From the NCBI GenBank assembly GCA_963931865.1, contig OZ007508.1:15735104-15799103 (forward strand): a stretch of 64,000 bases of DNA, read 5' to 3'. Every line of letters starts with the position of its first letter. Positions within the stretch are counted from its first letter, which is position 1. The translations under genes and the position numbers were made by a program. A model generated the notes under the pieces. That model saw only the letters and a program-made list of their open reading frames with translations. It had not been told where the DNA came from and made no database searches. Source of the stretch: Axinella damicornis. Taxonomy: Eukaryota > Porifera > Demospongiae > Axinellida > Axinellidae. Shown here piece after piece: positions 22,753 to 35,243 of the stretch.

Positions 22753-25313
22753 ATGTCGGTGCTTCTGGAGACCTCGCAAGGCGATATTGTGATAGACTTG
22801 TTCGTGGAGGAGCGGGCTAAATGCTCCCTCAACTTCCTCAAGCTGTGCAAGCTGAAATACTACAACTACACCCTCATCCACACCATCCAGCGGAACTTCA
22901 TTGCCCAGGCTGGAGACCCCACTGGGACAGGAGAGGGAGGGGAGAGTGTGTGGGGTGTGATAAAGGGGGAGGAGTACCGTTACTTTGAGGCTGTAGCTGT
23001 CCCTCGCATGAAGCACCAACATTCTGGGACGGTCTCCATGGTGAACAATGGTCATGGATGTCATGGGTCCCAATTTTTGATCACACTGGGGGAGGGATTG
23101 GACAACCTGGACGGGATGCACACAGTGTTTGGGGAAGTGGTGGAGGGGGAGGATGTCCTGATGAAGATAAATGAGGCTTACTGTGACAAGGAGGGAAAGC
23201 CGTATCAGGACATCCGAATCTACCACACTGTTGTACTTGATGACCCCTTCAAAGACCCTGAGGGTAAGTGGATGAGAGAGTGGCCATTTAGGTTGTCGGG
23301 AGGTTATGACGCCGTGAAGGTTCTGAGGCTGTGGACTCCGTAAATAAGCATCTAGCGGTGGGGACTATTTCATGGAACGGAACACTTGGAAAAATCGGAA
23401 GAGCTCAGTGCGGTGTTGAAACTCTACAGCTCTTCATGCTGGTACCCTTGTTGCTGGCTCAGAGTTCTGGGAAATCGCGTGGGCAAATGCTCACATATGG
23501 CCAACTTTGGCCATAACTCCCATCACATCTTGCAATATGAGTACCAGCATGTAGGGCTTGTCAAGCTCTATTCATTGACATACAGTTTGCAGAGATCAGA
23601 GACTGCAGTGAGGGCATGCATAGCTGTTCTGTGTTTCCCAAGTGTTCCGTTCCATTCTGTGAAATAGCCACAGCCTATACAGCCTGTCTTGGAAGGTACT
23701 AATAATTGTGTGACTTTCTTCAATGCACAATTGGGTATCAGTCCCATAGATGCCGTTGTCATAGCAACAACTGTGCATTTTTTACCTTGTATACAAGCAA
23801 AAAGTGGAGTCGCTACTCATTGTTCTGGGTCAAAGGGAAGAATGTGGGTATAGGTATAGTCAATTGTCGGTGGCTGAAATACAGCACCGTCAAACAGTCA
23901 AGAGCCTTTTTGCTATGTGGTCATGTGGTCAAGCAACAAAAGTGATGGTCAAAATTTCTTGACCCTGGTCTTAGCTGAGAATATTGTAGCCTCGTTCCCA
24001 GCCCACGCGGCCTGGGACCGAGGCTAAGAATATTGCGTCTCTGGGAGTGACACCCCCTTGTTTCAGCAACAAGTAACATTGATGTTATGTAGCTACAAGG
24101 CTTCTGTAGACTCCTATTAATTAAATATTTTGCATTCATTGATAGTAATAGCTTAATAATTATGCAACAGTTGTGTAGCCTCGTTCCCAGGCTCCCCCTG
24201 CACGGCAAGTAAATTAGTTTCGTGGCCGCGTGGGGGGAGCCTGAGAACGAGGCTAATAATTTTGTACTTGCAATTAATAGTAGCCTGCTTATTGTTGGAT
24301 TGCTAAATCAGGGATGGTAGGTTGTTACATGTACAGTGTTGATAGTTGTGGCTCTAAGCCATCATTCTGCCGTTTCTTTAGGCCTTGTCACACCAGATCG
24401 CTCCCCAAGCCCTCCAAGTGTGGTTACTGATAGCAACAGGATTGGAGCAGAAGAGGACATTGATGATTTCAAAGGAAAGACGGAGGAAGAGATCAAAGAG
24501 CTGGTTGGTAAGAGAGAATCAAAGGCCAATGCCCAGATCCTGGAGATGGTGGGTGATATTCCAGACGCTGATGCTAAACCTCCTGAAAATGTCCTCTTTG
24601 TCTGCAAGCTGAATCCGGTCACAACAGCCGAGGATTTGGAGATTATTTTCTCTCGTTTTGGGCCAATCCAGAGCTGTGAAGTGATTAAAGATCAGAAAAC
24701 TGGAGACTCACTGCAGTATGCGTTTATTGAGTTTGAGAATGAGGATGACTGTGTGAAGGCGTTTTTCAAGATGGACAATGTCCTGATTGATGACCGGAGG
24801 ATCCACGTTGATTTTAGTCAATCCCTGGCCAAGGTGAAGGGGATCCGCAGAAGAAAATCCTCGGAAGATCAGTTGAGCGGGAAGAAGGGCGATGGATTTG
24901 TTGCGAAACAAAATACAAATGTTGATAGCTACGAAATGGTATTTGAAGAAGAAGAGATCGATAAACCAAAATTGTCAGACAAGATGAAAAGGAGGTATGA
25001 TGGTGGTGGTAGTGGTGGTGACTCGGAGAGGAGGCATTCAAGGCAGAGAGAACGAGAAAGAGACAGGCCTAGAGAGAGGAGGGAGAGGGAGAGGGAGAGA
25101 GAGAGGGAGGGGAGAGACCGCGAGCGGAAAAGACATTACAGTGATAATGAAGATGGACACTATAGGGGGCAGAGACATAGGGAGAGGGAGCGGAAGGAGG
25201 AGGGAAGGAGGGAGAAGCAGAGGGGTCACAGATCACGCTCGAGGAGCAGGGAGAGACACCACAAACACTCACACTACAGAAGTCATTCACATGAAAGAGA
25301 CCACAGGCACTGA
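22753..25313 (+). CDS. PPIL4: Peptidyl-prolyl isomerase-like 4 (cyclophilin-RRM protein)
   Basis: Two exons, 22753-23263 and 24382-25313, join after a phase-1 intron to give 480 aa (human 492). Residues 1 to about 165 are a cyclophilin domain ([49 protein letters not shown]). Then come GRIGAEE-type linker motifs and an RRM at about 239-316 ([43 protein letters not shown]). The tail is rich in Arg-Glu and Arg-Ser repeats. PPIL4 is a nuclear protein associated with spliceosomes. The 1.1-kb intron holds an inverted-repeat element (23365-23670) and two hairpin MITEs. The stop lies 104 bp from the stop of the convergent 810-aa gene. Confidence 0.97.
23365..23670. mobile_element. Inverted-repeat element in the PPIL4 intron
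   Basis: CTATTTCATGGAACGGAACA at 23369 and the complement of CTATTTCACAGAATGGAACG at 23640-23667 form terminal inverted repeats of about 30 bp around 300 bp of non-coding sequence. The target duplication was not determined. Confidence 0.6.
23987..24026. mobile_element. Hairpin MITE, TAGCCTCG family (40 bp)
   Basis: Minimal hairpin with an exact 9-bp duplication agaatattg on both sides (23978-23986 and 24027-24035). Confidence 0.92.
24176..24255. mobile_element. Hairpin MITE, TAGCCTCG family
   Basis: TAGCCTCGTTCCCAGGCTCC at the left and the complement at the right. The flanks do not show a clear target duplication, so this copy is probably older. Confidence 0.8.
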
Positions 25314-25416
25314 TGCACACACCAGACTTTAATGCACAATTACCATTCTTGGAAATAAATATGAAGCAATTGCCACTCCATTAGATGAATGAAAAATCAT
25401 TGGAATACTATAGCTA

Positions 25417-28014
25417 CTAGGTGGGGATGAGTTTTTGTTGCTGAATGTCTAAGACACCATCAAGTTTTCTCCTCATTCTGGCAAGGTGTTCCGAAATCTG
25501 TTGTTGCGTTGACCCCGGTGCAATGCTGTCCACAGCCATGTGGTGTGTGTCTGCAATTGTCCTGCTCTTCTTCGACTGGGATGGCTTCTTCAACCTCATG
25601 ATCAGAGGGCGGTGGGTGCTGTCATAGCCAGTGTCATGTGGTTGGCTTACAGCTCCAGTCACTGGTCTTGAAATATTGCTCTGTCTGTGTGCGTTTTGAG
25701 GCTGGCTGGACTGCCTTGTCATGGGCCTCTTCATCCTAGCAACACTGCTGTCCTCTAAGTGTTTCCGCTCTTGCTTGGTTGTGGTTGATGGCCGTGTTCG
25801 AGTGGTTCTAGAAAATTCATTCCTAGCAAAACTGCCATCCTCTAAGTGTTTCCGCTCTTGCTTGGTTGTGGTTGTTGGCCGTGTCTGGATAGCTCTAGGA
25901 AACTCATTCTTAGCAGCACTGCTGTCCTCGAGGTGCTTCCGGGTTGTGGTTGTCGGCTGTTTCTGGGTGGCTCTAGGAAGTTCATTCCAGTAAGAGTCCT
26001 CTTCTGTCTCCTTTACAGTTGCTCTTGGCAGTCGTGCCTCGGCTCTGCTTTCTAGAGACCGTGACCTACTAAATCTAGTTGCAGGCCGTGAGAATAACTC
26101 CTTAATGTCTCCCATCTCTCGATCCCAGTGTGAAAACCTGGTTGCAGGTCTCGAGAAAGCCCTGCTCTCACATCTGTGGTTTTTGGTAGGCGGTAGTCTA
26201 TTTGGTGTCGTCTTTCTCTTAGACAGTTCACCTTGCTTGTAAATACTCTTCAGCCTCTCTAGTTTGGGGTTGTCTTTGCATTTGGTCTTCTCTGAAGCTG
26301 TTTTGGGCCTAGGACCGTTCTTTGCAACAGTCAGCTGATGATGGTGATGTGTATCCTCTGTGCTTGTGTGTTCTTGGTTTGTCCCAGTTGCAATAGCTCT
26401 TCTTGTGCATGGTCTGGAGTATGCGTGGGAGGCATCGCTAGAATCACGATCACCCTGAGTATACGTGCCAAATAGCCTTCTAACATGAGGTGTCTTGGAC
26501 CAGTCCCTTGAGAGTAGACCCAGGGCATGTGCTTTACTTGAAATGAGCCTCTCCTTCTGAATTTCGTCAACCAGTGGAAGCTGGTTCTGTAGTAAAATCT
26601 GTACATTCTTTGGCAAGAAATCTGCCTGCCCTTCTAGTAAGTGTGAGCTTGAAGCTTCATTCCGGAAATGTTCTGAAATTATATCTTCAGATAATGAACT
26701 GTCTGATGCTGAACAAGCCACGTCCTGAAGGCTATGGTGTGAGGAATTTGTACCGTCTTTGCTGTTCAGTGAGTCAGGTTGGTGGTGGGAGGTAATTTGA
26801 AGGTACTTGGCAACAGATATGACGGAATTGGTGTGGTGTCTAGGGTGAGTTGCCTGGGCGATTTTGGGCAGTTCAAGAGGTGCAGGCTTTGTGCCACTAG
26901 AGTTGACACTCATGGAAGGAGGACATGAAGCCTTACAGGTATCCTGTGGAAAAGGTATGGTAAGAAGGAACTTTAAATATTTCAAATTTCAGCCTCTGCC
27001 TTTAGTGGTCTGTTGGCTGGAGTGTTGCACATTGCACTAACCTGATTTGGTGCTTGAATTGAATTTTCACCGGCTACTTTGTTGCAGGAGCTCTTCTGAG
27101 TATCTTCCTCCCTGGACAATCAAATGAACAATCATGTATCATATTGAGGAGGCAGGAATAAGTGCAGCTGAAACTTACTTCTTGCTGTTAGGACAGACAA
27201 TGAGGTCTGCCCTCTCTTTATTCTTCTTCGCAATCGATGGAGGGGTTGGTCTCGGACTTCGGAGCAACTGCTGCACTCTGATGGATTCCCTCACACCCAG
27301 TCGGCTGGCTAGTTCCCGCAGATAGGGGTCACCCCGGTACAGTGACTTTACCCCCAGAGGGAGGAAGCTGTCTGGATCTTGTTGGACCTCCTCCTCAGCC
27401 TCTGCTATTGTACTAGTCCTCTGTGGTGGGACGGTCAGCGTTGTGTAGCAGTAAAACTTCCGATAGTGTTCTATGTACTCATGAGGATCGTCCAGAAAGT
27501 GCCGGAAGTCATAATGGCTCTGCCTCCTGCCCACTCCAGCACTGGAATACCTGCTGCTGGGTCTGCTCTGCAGGGCACTCCTGTTCACCTCTGCAGGAGT
27601 GTGCAAGCCGGTGCGATCCACTGAGGAGACCTTTGAATACTTTGTTAGAGTTTCATCCTCCAGCCAGCCGCAGAAGTCAGAGCAGTGGTCACCCTCGCAC
27701 CGGGTTCTCTTAGGAGGTTCCGGGAAGGACTCTAGCACGGTGGAATGGTCCGTTTGTTCTATAGTGCTGTACGTTTGAGCCCCGCCCCCCACCTCTTTGG
27801 CACACTCCCGTTTCTGACTTTCACCCCCTGCCGTCACGTCCACTGTGGGCACTCTTCTGCGCGGTATGCTTACTCCTCTTCGCTTGACCTCTGTGGCCTC
27901 CGTCTCGGCACCACTCGGGAGAGCCTTGCTTGAGCCACGCCCACTTTCCTCAGAGCCGTCGTTCAGAGCAAGGCTTCTTTCAGGGTGCCACACCTTCTTA
28001 GTCCGGTTATGCAT
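25417..28014 (-). CDS. Uncharacterised 810-aa disordered protein with SRPATR repeats
   Basis: Three exons (28014-27179, 27111-27042, 26943-25417) join in frame to 810 aa. I do not recognise a family. The first exon contains the best globular candidate, DFRHFLDDPHEYIEHYRKFY with downstream ELASRLGVRESIRVQQLLRS. The last exon is low complexity, with three RKHLED repeats and the motif S-R-P-A-T-R twice. It ends in a possible amphipathic helix (ISEHLARMRRKLDGVLDIQQ). In-frame coding-like sequence continues upstream of the ATG to 28084 (RSKRSINRLTARQVISRRSG), so the true start may be in an earlier exon. It converges on PPIL4 (104 bp between stops) and diverges from SURF2 (200 bp). Composition resembles microtubule- or cilium-associated proteins, but that is inference only. 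Confidence 0.75.
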
Positions 28015-28214
28015 TGTGGCATCCTCCCCGGATCTTCTGGAGATGACCTGGCGGGCTGTGAGCCTGTTGATAGACCGCTTGCTCCTCAGGAAAAGTAGTA
28101 AACAACTTTATTAAACGGCCACACCCCACTCATTCGGATACGTGTGTCGTGCATTACCGTGAAATTATCCGTTCACCTTTGTTGACCATTGCGCACAACC
28201 ACGTGTAGCAAGCT
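28015..28214. promoter_or_regulatory. Divergent unknown-gene/SURF2 promoter region
   Basis: Start codons are 200 bp apart on opposite strands. Part of the region (28015-28084) is open in frame with the minus-strand gene, so the shared promoter may be as short as 130 bp. Confidence 0.45.
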
Positions 28215-31200
28215 ATGGAGAAGAAGGTCGCTGTGCTTCTATCCCAGCATTCCGAGCTGGAGTACAAGAAAGATACTGGAAGGGTGAGCAGTGCGCCATA
28301 ATTTATGGGGTTGTTGACCTTCAGGATTTGGGGGGTTGCTTGATGGCCAAGTGGTTAAATCATTGGACTGTGGAACAGTAGAGGATATCTCATTTCTGAC
28401 AAGTGATAAAGTCCGCCAGTCCAGAGATTTTGGAGTATTAGCTTTAATGCTGCAACTGAGCCTCATTTAACTGGTTTGCCAAAATTGTTGCTAGACATCG
28501 CATGCTCTATTACGTGAAACGCCTGGTTGTGACTTTAAATTGACAATTTTATGCATTCACCATACAAACTATATGTCATGATATCTACCACTTCTTGACT
28601 TGTCGCTTTCCCCGACCCTTGGGTTTCACGCTACCCTTTGGTCGTCCTCTAGATGTAGGTTGCTTTGGAGCAGCAAACCATGCCTCCCTCTGCTTCGTAA
28701 AGTTTCTGTGGTGCCATTTAGTGAAGCAGCCATGAGATCGAAAGCAGAGTGGTACCTGGCACTCACGACATTGTCTGGTTGTACGATGGTTGACCTTCAC
28801 AATTTTACAGTACACACATTGATGCATTGAGTCCATTCTTTCAACGTGATGGTCCACATTTATTCCATGGTCAGAGGGTCTGCCTCCTCGTCTGCTCAGG
28901 GAAGGAATATCTACAGTATGGACTCCACAGAGGCTTCTCACAAGGGTTTCCCGGAAGAGGTCTTGGTTCATGGGTTTGTCAACAATTTCTGTGCTCACGT
29001 TATAGGCATTGACTACGGCAATGTTGATGCAGTGAAAGAAAAGAGTCTGTCTTCCGTATCTATGTGGAGGAAGGACATAAGGCCTTCAAACCGATTGCGA
29101 CTCATTATACCTGTACAACAAAGGGATCATAACACAGGCTTGACGGGCTCCAGGCAAAACGGTATCGAGGAACTCTGCGATAATCCAGGTGGATAATAAT
29201 TCCCACCATTTTGTAGAGATCTTCACTTGTCATACCTTTGTAGTAGCCATACATGACTGGCTTTTCTCCTTTTGTGTTTCGGCATACTCATTGCTGGTTT
29301 TGCAGATCTGATCAACTATTGTAGCATCAAAATAAAGCTTGAAAAGAGCTTCTGGGAATTAGGATCAATGCTCTGCGGTAAAAACATACCAGGAGGATGT
29401 CGTCGAGGGGTAAAAGGAAAGGTGCTTGGTACACCACCATCTTTCTCAGTAAGTTCTTGACGTCCAAAACTGGAGCATCGGCAACCTTTTTATTTTGCCC
29501 TACTCTTTTTCCGCGCCCCCATCCCCGTCCTCGCCCTCGCCCTCGTCCTCGCCCTCGTGTGCGAAGTGTCCCAGTTGTGCCACCAGTGGATGTGCTCGGC
29601 TCTCCTTGCCCCCCTCTTCCATGTCCCCCCCCTCTATGGCCTCCTCTACGTCCTCGTCCACGGGATGTCTGCTTGTCGGTATTAGTATCAATCCCATCGC
29701 TGTCTGCACCAGAAGTGCTGTGCATCCCTGCTTCAGGGTCACTCAAATCGTAATCAGAATCTGAGTCACTAGAAGAAGAGTGCTCATCTTCAGTGGAAGA
29801 AATCATACTATCACCAAAATCTGGATCAAAAATGAGATCATGGATCTCGCGTACATCGTGAAGATGTCGCTTGCTTCGCTTGCTACTTGACTTGGAAGCA
29901 GGGTGATCCTACAAGGGGTGAAAAATGCCTATCATAGTTCAAACATCTGGATAGTTTACCATAGCTGCCTGCGTCACATAAAAGAATATCATCCCCCTCT
30001 AGGCAAATAAAAATATTACTGAAATTACAAAACGCTTTATCCCTCATCCCAATAGACTCTCAGATACTTACAGCTGAGCTCAAGACCTCACCTGACGTGT
30101 CTTCCTCCGAGGTGCCATCATTGATACCACTTGACATGTCTTCTTCTGAAGCGCTATCATTGGTACCGCTTGTGTTGAGTGTAAACAGGGCCTGGTGGAC
30201 GCTCTCGACATCTGGATAGTCGCTCGAAGGTCCAGGAACACACGAACTAGCCATACTAGCAAAGCGCAACAGACTAACTATCCCCCCCAAAATCTTTGCT
30301 ACCACGTGCAAGCAACTGCATACCTAAAAATATAATTTATTTTTAGGCAACCTATATATGGAATGTGAGCGTTTCAGCCTAAACAACAGGGATTTTCCCT
30401 TCTTTTAGCGCAACCTCTGAGTGCAAGGTACAAACCGTTCGCGATATAAAAATACAGATCAGTAAAGTGACGCAAAATGAATGGCTTGGGAAATCAAGGG
30501 TTAAACCAACCACGAAATCTCTATTCCTAAATCAGACTTTGATTTAGTATCTTGGTGTGCAGGTAAGGTGTTCTCTGAGCGGCCATGAGATGCCCTGCTG
30601 CCTGGAGGTGGTACAGTCCTACATCGGAGGAAAGAAATTTGCCAAGCTGAAGTCCCAGGCTAGTGTGGACTGTGCCACCCTGAAGCCGTTCATTGTACCA
30701 AGCATGCAGCGAAAGTGAGAAGAACCAACACACACATACACTACTCTCTCTCTTTCACACACACACACACACACATGCACACACATGCATGCACACACAT
30801 GCATGCACACACATGCACACACAATGTGCACAGACCATTGGTGACCTTGTAATATCTTTCCTCTGCTCTCCCACAAGGACTATGCTCTTCTGTGCACTCA
30901 CCAATCACTACATCAACTGCAAACCAGACGAGGTTAAACACCACATCAGTGGCAAGAAGTACACAAGAGCACTCCAGAGATGTGAGGCAAATGATGTCAT
31001 CAATAATCATTGTACTAGAGTGCCGTCCATGGCACTTCCAATGTGTATGCTCTGACATTGTGAGCAATACAAATATGCCGTTTATTATTGTTGTCCAGTG
31101 TTAGTCACCAGTATGTGGGAGAACTATGACTGTATAATCTATTAGAGAGTGGGACAGGAGTTGCCCTCCAGGAAACACTTGTAATATTGGTCCGGCAGGA

Positions 31201-31791
31201 AGTAGGGCGATGGGTTAGGGTATATTAGGGCCAGGACCAGTTCTAGATGCGTGCATGTTTCTGGTACCTATATATACCTAAAGTATGTACTTTCTGCCGG
31301 ACCAATATCCATGTTTATGCGCATCACTGACATGTACATCTGGGATTTTTGTGTGATGTAATCAAGTCTGCCCACTATTTAGGATTGGGCTCATTTTTGC
31401 CGGTTGTGTTCTCTGTGCATTATAGAAATCTCAATGCAATAACCATTTCTGTGTATTGCTTCGTGTGTGTATATAGATAATGCTGGAGAACTGAAGCAGC
31501 TGTTCAAAGAGAAAGAGAGAAGGAAGTCTGGTGCAGGTGGTGACGCCTCCAGGACTGGTGAGCTGAGTGAGGGCTCTCACCCAGCAGGGGAGGCAGTTCC
31601 CTTCTGGGTTGATGAGGAGTCTGGTTCTGAGAATGGTGGAATGGAACTTGGGAATACTTTGGAGGGGAGTGAGGATGAGAAGGTGGAGGAGAGTCAGGAG
31701 ACCAAGGCCAAGGCCAAAGACAGAGGTAGTTGAGGGAGCAGCCTCATTCCCTGGCTCCCCCCTGCAGAGCAATGAGCAGTTTTCTGTGTAT

Positions 31792-31828
<37 letters not shown>

Positions 31829-32127
31829 CTTGGGAATGAGGCTAGTGAGGGAGAGGTTTTGATGAACTGTGGCAGTGATTCTAGAATTTTGTGTAATTAT
31901 TTCAGGCATCAAGAGACCTAGAAAGGATGTATCTGCTCCATCTGCAAAGAAAGCTAAGGTAGGTATGTAGGCCATTGTCGGAGCCTGGGATTTATCTGAC
32001 CAGAAGACTAACAGCAATCAGAATAGGTACTAGTATTGTCACTATCGTTGTCATTTGTCGTCTTGTCTAGATCAAGAAGACCAGGACACGTCTCAGTCAC
32101 AAGACGGGGAAGACAAACTGTGCCTGA
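28215..32127 (+). CDS. SURF2: Surfeit locus protein 2
   Basis: Six exons (28215-28283, 30563-30714, 30878-30981, 31477-31725, 31906-31958, 32071-32127) join to 227 aa (human about 256). VRCSLSGHEMPCCLEVVQSY followed by IGGKKFAKL aligns with the SURF2 N-terminal domain, as do FIVPSMQRKTMLFCALTNHY and SGKKYTRALQRY. The C-terminal half is acidic then Lys/Arg-rich. SURF2 is a poorly characterised nucleolar protein; human SURF2 has been linked to free 5S RNP during ribosome assembly. Intron 1 is 2.3 kb because a decayed piggyBac element sits in it. The last two exons are duplicated at 36043-36240, where both splice sites are broken. SURF4 lies 7 kb upstream, echoing the vertebrate surfeit cluster. 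Confidence 0.93.
28585..30311 (-). pseudogene. Decayed piggyBac-type transposase, catalytic core deleted
   Basis: Minus-strand fragments in order: an acidic Ser-rich N-terminus (about 30256-30060), VREIHDLIFDPDFGD and a Gly-Arg-rich segment (about 29860-29430), then YYKGMTSEDLYKMVGIIIHL and MSRNRFEGLMSFLHI (29240-29050). The sequence then jumps to FFHCINIAVVNAYNV and the Cys/His-rich C-terminus with its C-x2-C, C-x2-C and CF-x-x-WHH spacing, ending at 28585. The region normally carrying the three catalytic Asp residues is missing at about 29048, and frameshifts and stops lie between fragments. It is a dead copy inside SURF2 intron 1. A GGG-TTAA junction at about 30497-30505 may be one end; I could not find the other. 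Confidence 0.85.
30758..30826 (+). repeat. CA-rich microsatellite in SURF2 intron 2
   Basis: (CA)n with interspersed TGCA steps. Confidence 0.9.
31739..31844. mobile_element. Hairpin MITE containing a 37-nt poly(G) run
   Basis: The left arm CAGCCTCATTCCCTGGCTCC and the right arm ending GGGAATGAGGCTA are flanked by tgagggag on both sides. The loop contains an uninterrupted G run at 31792-31828. It lies in SURF2 intron 4. Confidence 0.85.
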
Positions 32128-32246
32128 TTCCACACTTGTCTGTACAGTCATACACAATCTTGTCAACACATTTTACAGAACCTGAATCAATCAATTACGA
32201 CTGCATGTAAATATTGAGTTCACCGCCATGGCAACACAACTTTTGT

Positions 32247-32412
32247 CTACTGCTCCTGTAAGCCCTTGAATCCTTCCAGAGCACGCTGTAGCCACCGTTG
32301 ACTATATATGGACCATTTATTGTGTGGTCCTCACCAGTGTCGTATACCCAGTCATTGTTTGTGCATGTACGCGTGTACATAATTTAAGTCTCGGCTCTGA
32401 GGGCTTTCTCTA
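32247..32412 (-). pseudogene. Broken copy of the VARS last exon
   Basis: On the minus strand this matches the real VARS terminal exon at 36432-36358: EKALRAE at 32412-32390, then ALEGFKGLQEQ-stop ending at 32247. An in-frame stop and an insertion of about 95 bp (about 32292-32390) separate the two halves. It lies just downstream of the functional SURF2 stop. Confidence 0.85.
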
Positions 32413-32726
32413 GGTGCAGCACAATATCAGGGAACATGCACGAACAATGGCTGGGTAAAGAATAAACGGTCCATAGCTTTGTGTTGCACATCTGAGCCCA
32501 GATCCCTCATTCTGAGGCAGATCCCCATTTTGAGGCACGCCCTGATCAGTGGTGATGTAGTTTGTAATATTGCATGGATATACACTTGTAACACTGTAGT
32601 TGGTGATAGCCCGTACATACCCAGGCCTTCGTTCTCTCCCAGCATTTGTTGCTTGCACAAGCAGGGAGTTGCAGACTAGAGTATAAATGTGCATGCATGG
32701 GTAGAAGCAATACACCAGGTATAGGC

Positions 32727-32800
32727 CAGTCTAGCCACTAGCCCCTCTCCGCCCGGCCGGTCAATTGGGGGCGGGCGGAGAGGGGCTAGTGGCTAGACTG
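32727..32800. mobile_element. Hairpin MITE, AGTCTAGC family
   Basis: CAGTCTAGCCACTAGCCCCT at the left and its complement at the right. An exact 9-bp duplication ggtataggc flanks it (32718-32726 and 32801-32809). Confidence 0.92.
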
Positions 32801-32999
32801 GGTATAGGCAGGTACAAGACACTGGGGAGCTGAATTCAGTAGGCCAGGCCCTGGCCCCTGGTTATAGGGCCTAAAGGGAAGAGGCCACACTGAAAGGTAT
32901 AGCTATAGTACTGTAGAGACTGCATTTGTGTTCATCTTTTTTTTTCTCTCTCCATGTCATTAATATTACGTTGCTTCTCTTTACAGAATGTTACAGGTA

Positions 33000-35130
33000 A
33001 TCATATTATATGACTAGCCGGAAAAAAAGGAATACAAAAGAAGTAAAAAAAGTAAAAAAAAAAAAAGAACCTTTGACATTTCTTGCATAAAGAGAATTAT
33101 TTGGAGAAAGAAAAAAAAAAGAACAGCATTTCTATGAGAAAACTTAACTCAGAGAAAGGGAAAAAAAGAATCCAGAATCCAAAAAAAATAAAAAATACAA
33201 CCTAGCAACACACCCATCCCTCCGTGACAGGTCAGACACTGAAGTGTGCAAGCGCAAATTACTGTACATGTATAAGCCTGACTGTTTGCATTGTGGCATT
33301 TCTACAAAAATTACATCATACTGCGGCATAAAACAGCAACCCGGTATGGCATTTCTATACAGAGAAATGACTAAAGAAAAACGGTATGTACATAATTATA
33401 ACTACTTGTGGCATTTCTATAAATAGTGAATGTGAGAAAGAAAAAACAGAACAGCATTTCTATGAAGAAAAAAGCTTAACTAAATCGGAGAAAGGGGGGA
33501 AAAAGAATCCAGAAAAAAAAAAAAAAAGAACCTGTGCAGTTGTGACATTTCTATAAATATGAATTTGGAGAAAGAAAAAACTGAACTAGCATTTCTATGA
33601 GGAGAAACAACTTTACTAGCTAACTCAGAGAAAAGGGGGGAAAAAGAATCCAGAATCAAAAAAAAAAAAGAAAAAAAATACAACCTAGCAACACACCCAT
33701 CCCTCCGTGACAGGTCAGACACCGAAGTGTGCAGCCTCAGCAGCGCTGGATATATGCGTGACTGGAATCACAGGAGGGCAACCTGCTTTCTACCAGAACA
33801 CCTTTAGCTTCGGTGGTCAGATGGGAACCGGCGTACTCCGGCTGCTAGGCGGGGAAGTCGAGAACCGGTATGTACGGAGGGGCCCGACCTCGTACTCGGT
33901 TATTGGGGAGGCAAACATTCAGACCCCAGTCAGACCCCAGTCTGTTTTATGACATTGCAACGTATATAAAGCACGATCTTTGCATGGCTACATTGTGTGA
34001 GTAAACGTGCTATAGCCGAATAGAAAATCTAGTGTGAACAGCTGTCTATCTGTGGGGGCGGGGATACGCATGTGTTGATAACTATAAGTCATGTGAAAGG
34101 AAACAATATTGCAATGTATATAGACGAACAGCAAAATCAGCTGAAGGGAGAATAAGCCTATACTTGTTGCAGCCCCGAATGAACACACCCAAAAGAAAGG
34201 GGGGAAAAATAAGCCTATATATAGTCTACTTGTAGCAGCCCTGAATGAACACACCCAAAAGAAAAAAAAGAAAGGGGGGGAAAAAGAAAAGGAAAAAAAA
34301 AGAATAAGCCTATATAGTCTAGCAGCCCCGATTGAACACACCCAAAAGAACAAAAAGAGAAAGGGGGGAAAAAAAGAAAAGAAAAAAAAAAGAATAAGCT
34401 ATACATATAGCAGCCCTGAATGAACACTCAACCAAAAGGAAAAAAAAGGAGGAAAAAAAGAAAAAAATACAACCTAGCAACACACCTACCCCTCCGTGAC
34501 AGGTCAGACACCGAAGTGTAAGCCTCAGGAGCGCTGGATAGGCGTCGGTGACTGGAATCACAGGAGGCTAACCTGCTTTCAACCAGAACACCTTTCTTTA
34601 GCTTCGGTGGTCAGATGGGAACCGGCGTACTCCGGCTGCTAGGCGGGGAAGTCAGGAACCGGTGTGTACGGAGTGGCCCAGACTCGTACTCGGTTATTGG
34701 GGAGACGAACACTCAACCCCCAGGCTGCAAAGCAAGTGCTTAGCGAGTGTGCCATCCCGACTTCCCGCCAAAACTTGCCACAAATTCAGTATTTAAACCC
34801 ACATCCGGCCGGCTGAAACCGCGCGCGCCTCGTCGCGGTTCAAAGGTCACGTAATGTAGTATGAAAGCGACTCATGCCGACACTAAACCTGAGATATCAG
34901 CATGCAGACTTCTGGCAGCTTGCTCAGTGAAGAGGCAGGGGGCGGTTGGAGGGGTTCTGTGAGATGGACAAGCTCGTACCCGAACTTTAGAAGGAGCCAA
35001 GGTGAGTATTCTGCATGCAATTTATGCAGGTGTAGAGTTGCTTTTTCAACTGTGGGGGGGGGGGGGGCTGTGCCTTAGAGCCTTAGATACTCTACCCATG
35101 AACAGTTACTCACTAGAGAGAGTTTCAGCA
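33000..35130 (+). repeat. Long interspersed repeat R1, two adjacent copies (B and C)
   Basis: Copy B (about 33010-33950) and copy C (33943-35130) share the core cctagcaacacacc...gtgacaggtcagacac. Copy C is nearly identical to 3329-4250. Copy B and the outer part of C match the reverse complement of 61000-62710. A/G-rich runs and gcatttctat-containing subrepeats make up much of copy B. No coding sequence is seen. Confidence 0.8.
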
Positions 35131-35243
35131 GTGGTGATATAATAATAGAAACAGCAAAGGCCCAAGAACTGATGCATAATTTGCTGCCTATTACATAAAG
35201 TAAGAAACCCACTGCAGGTTGTGATCAAGTTTCTGAAATAGGA

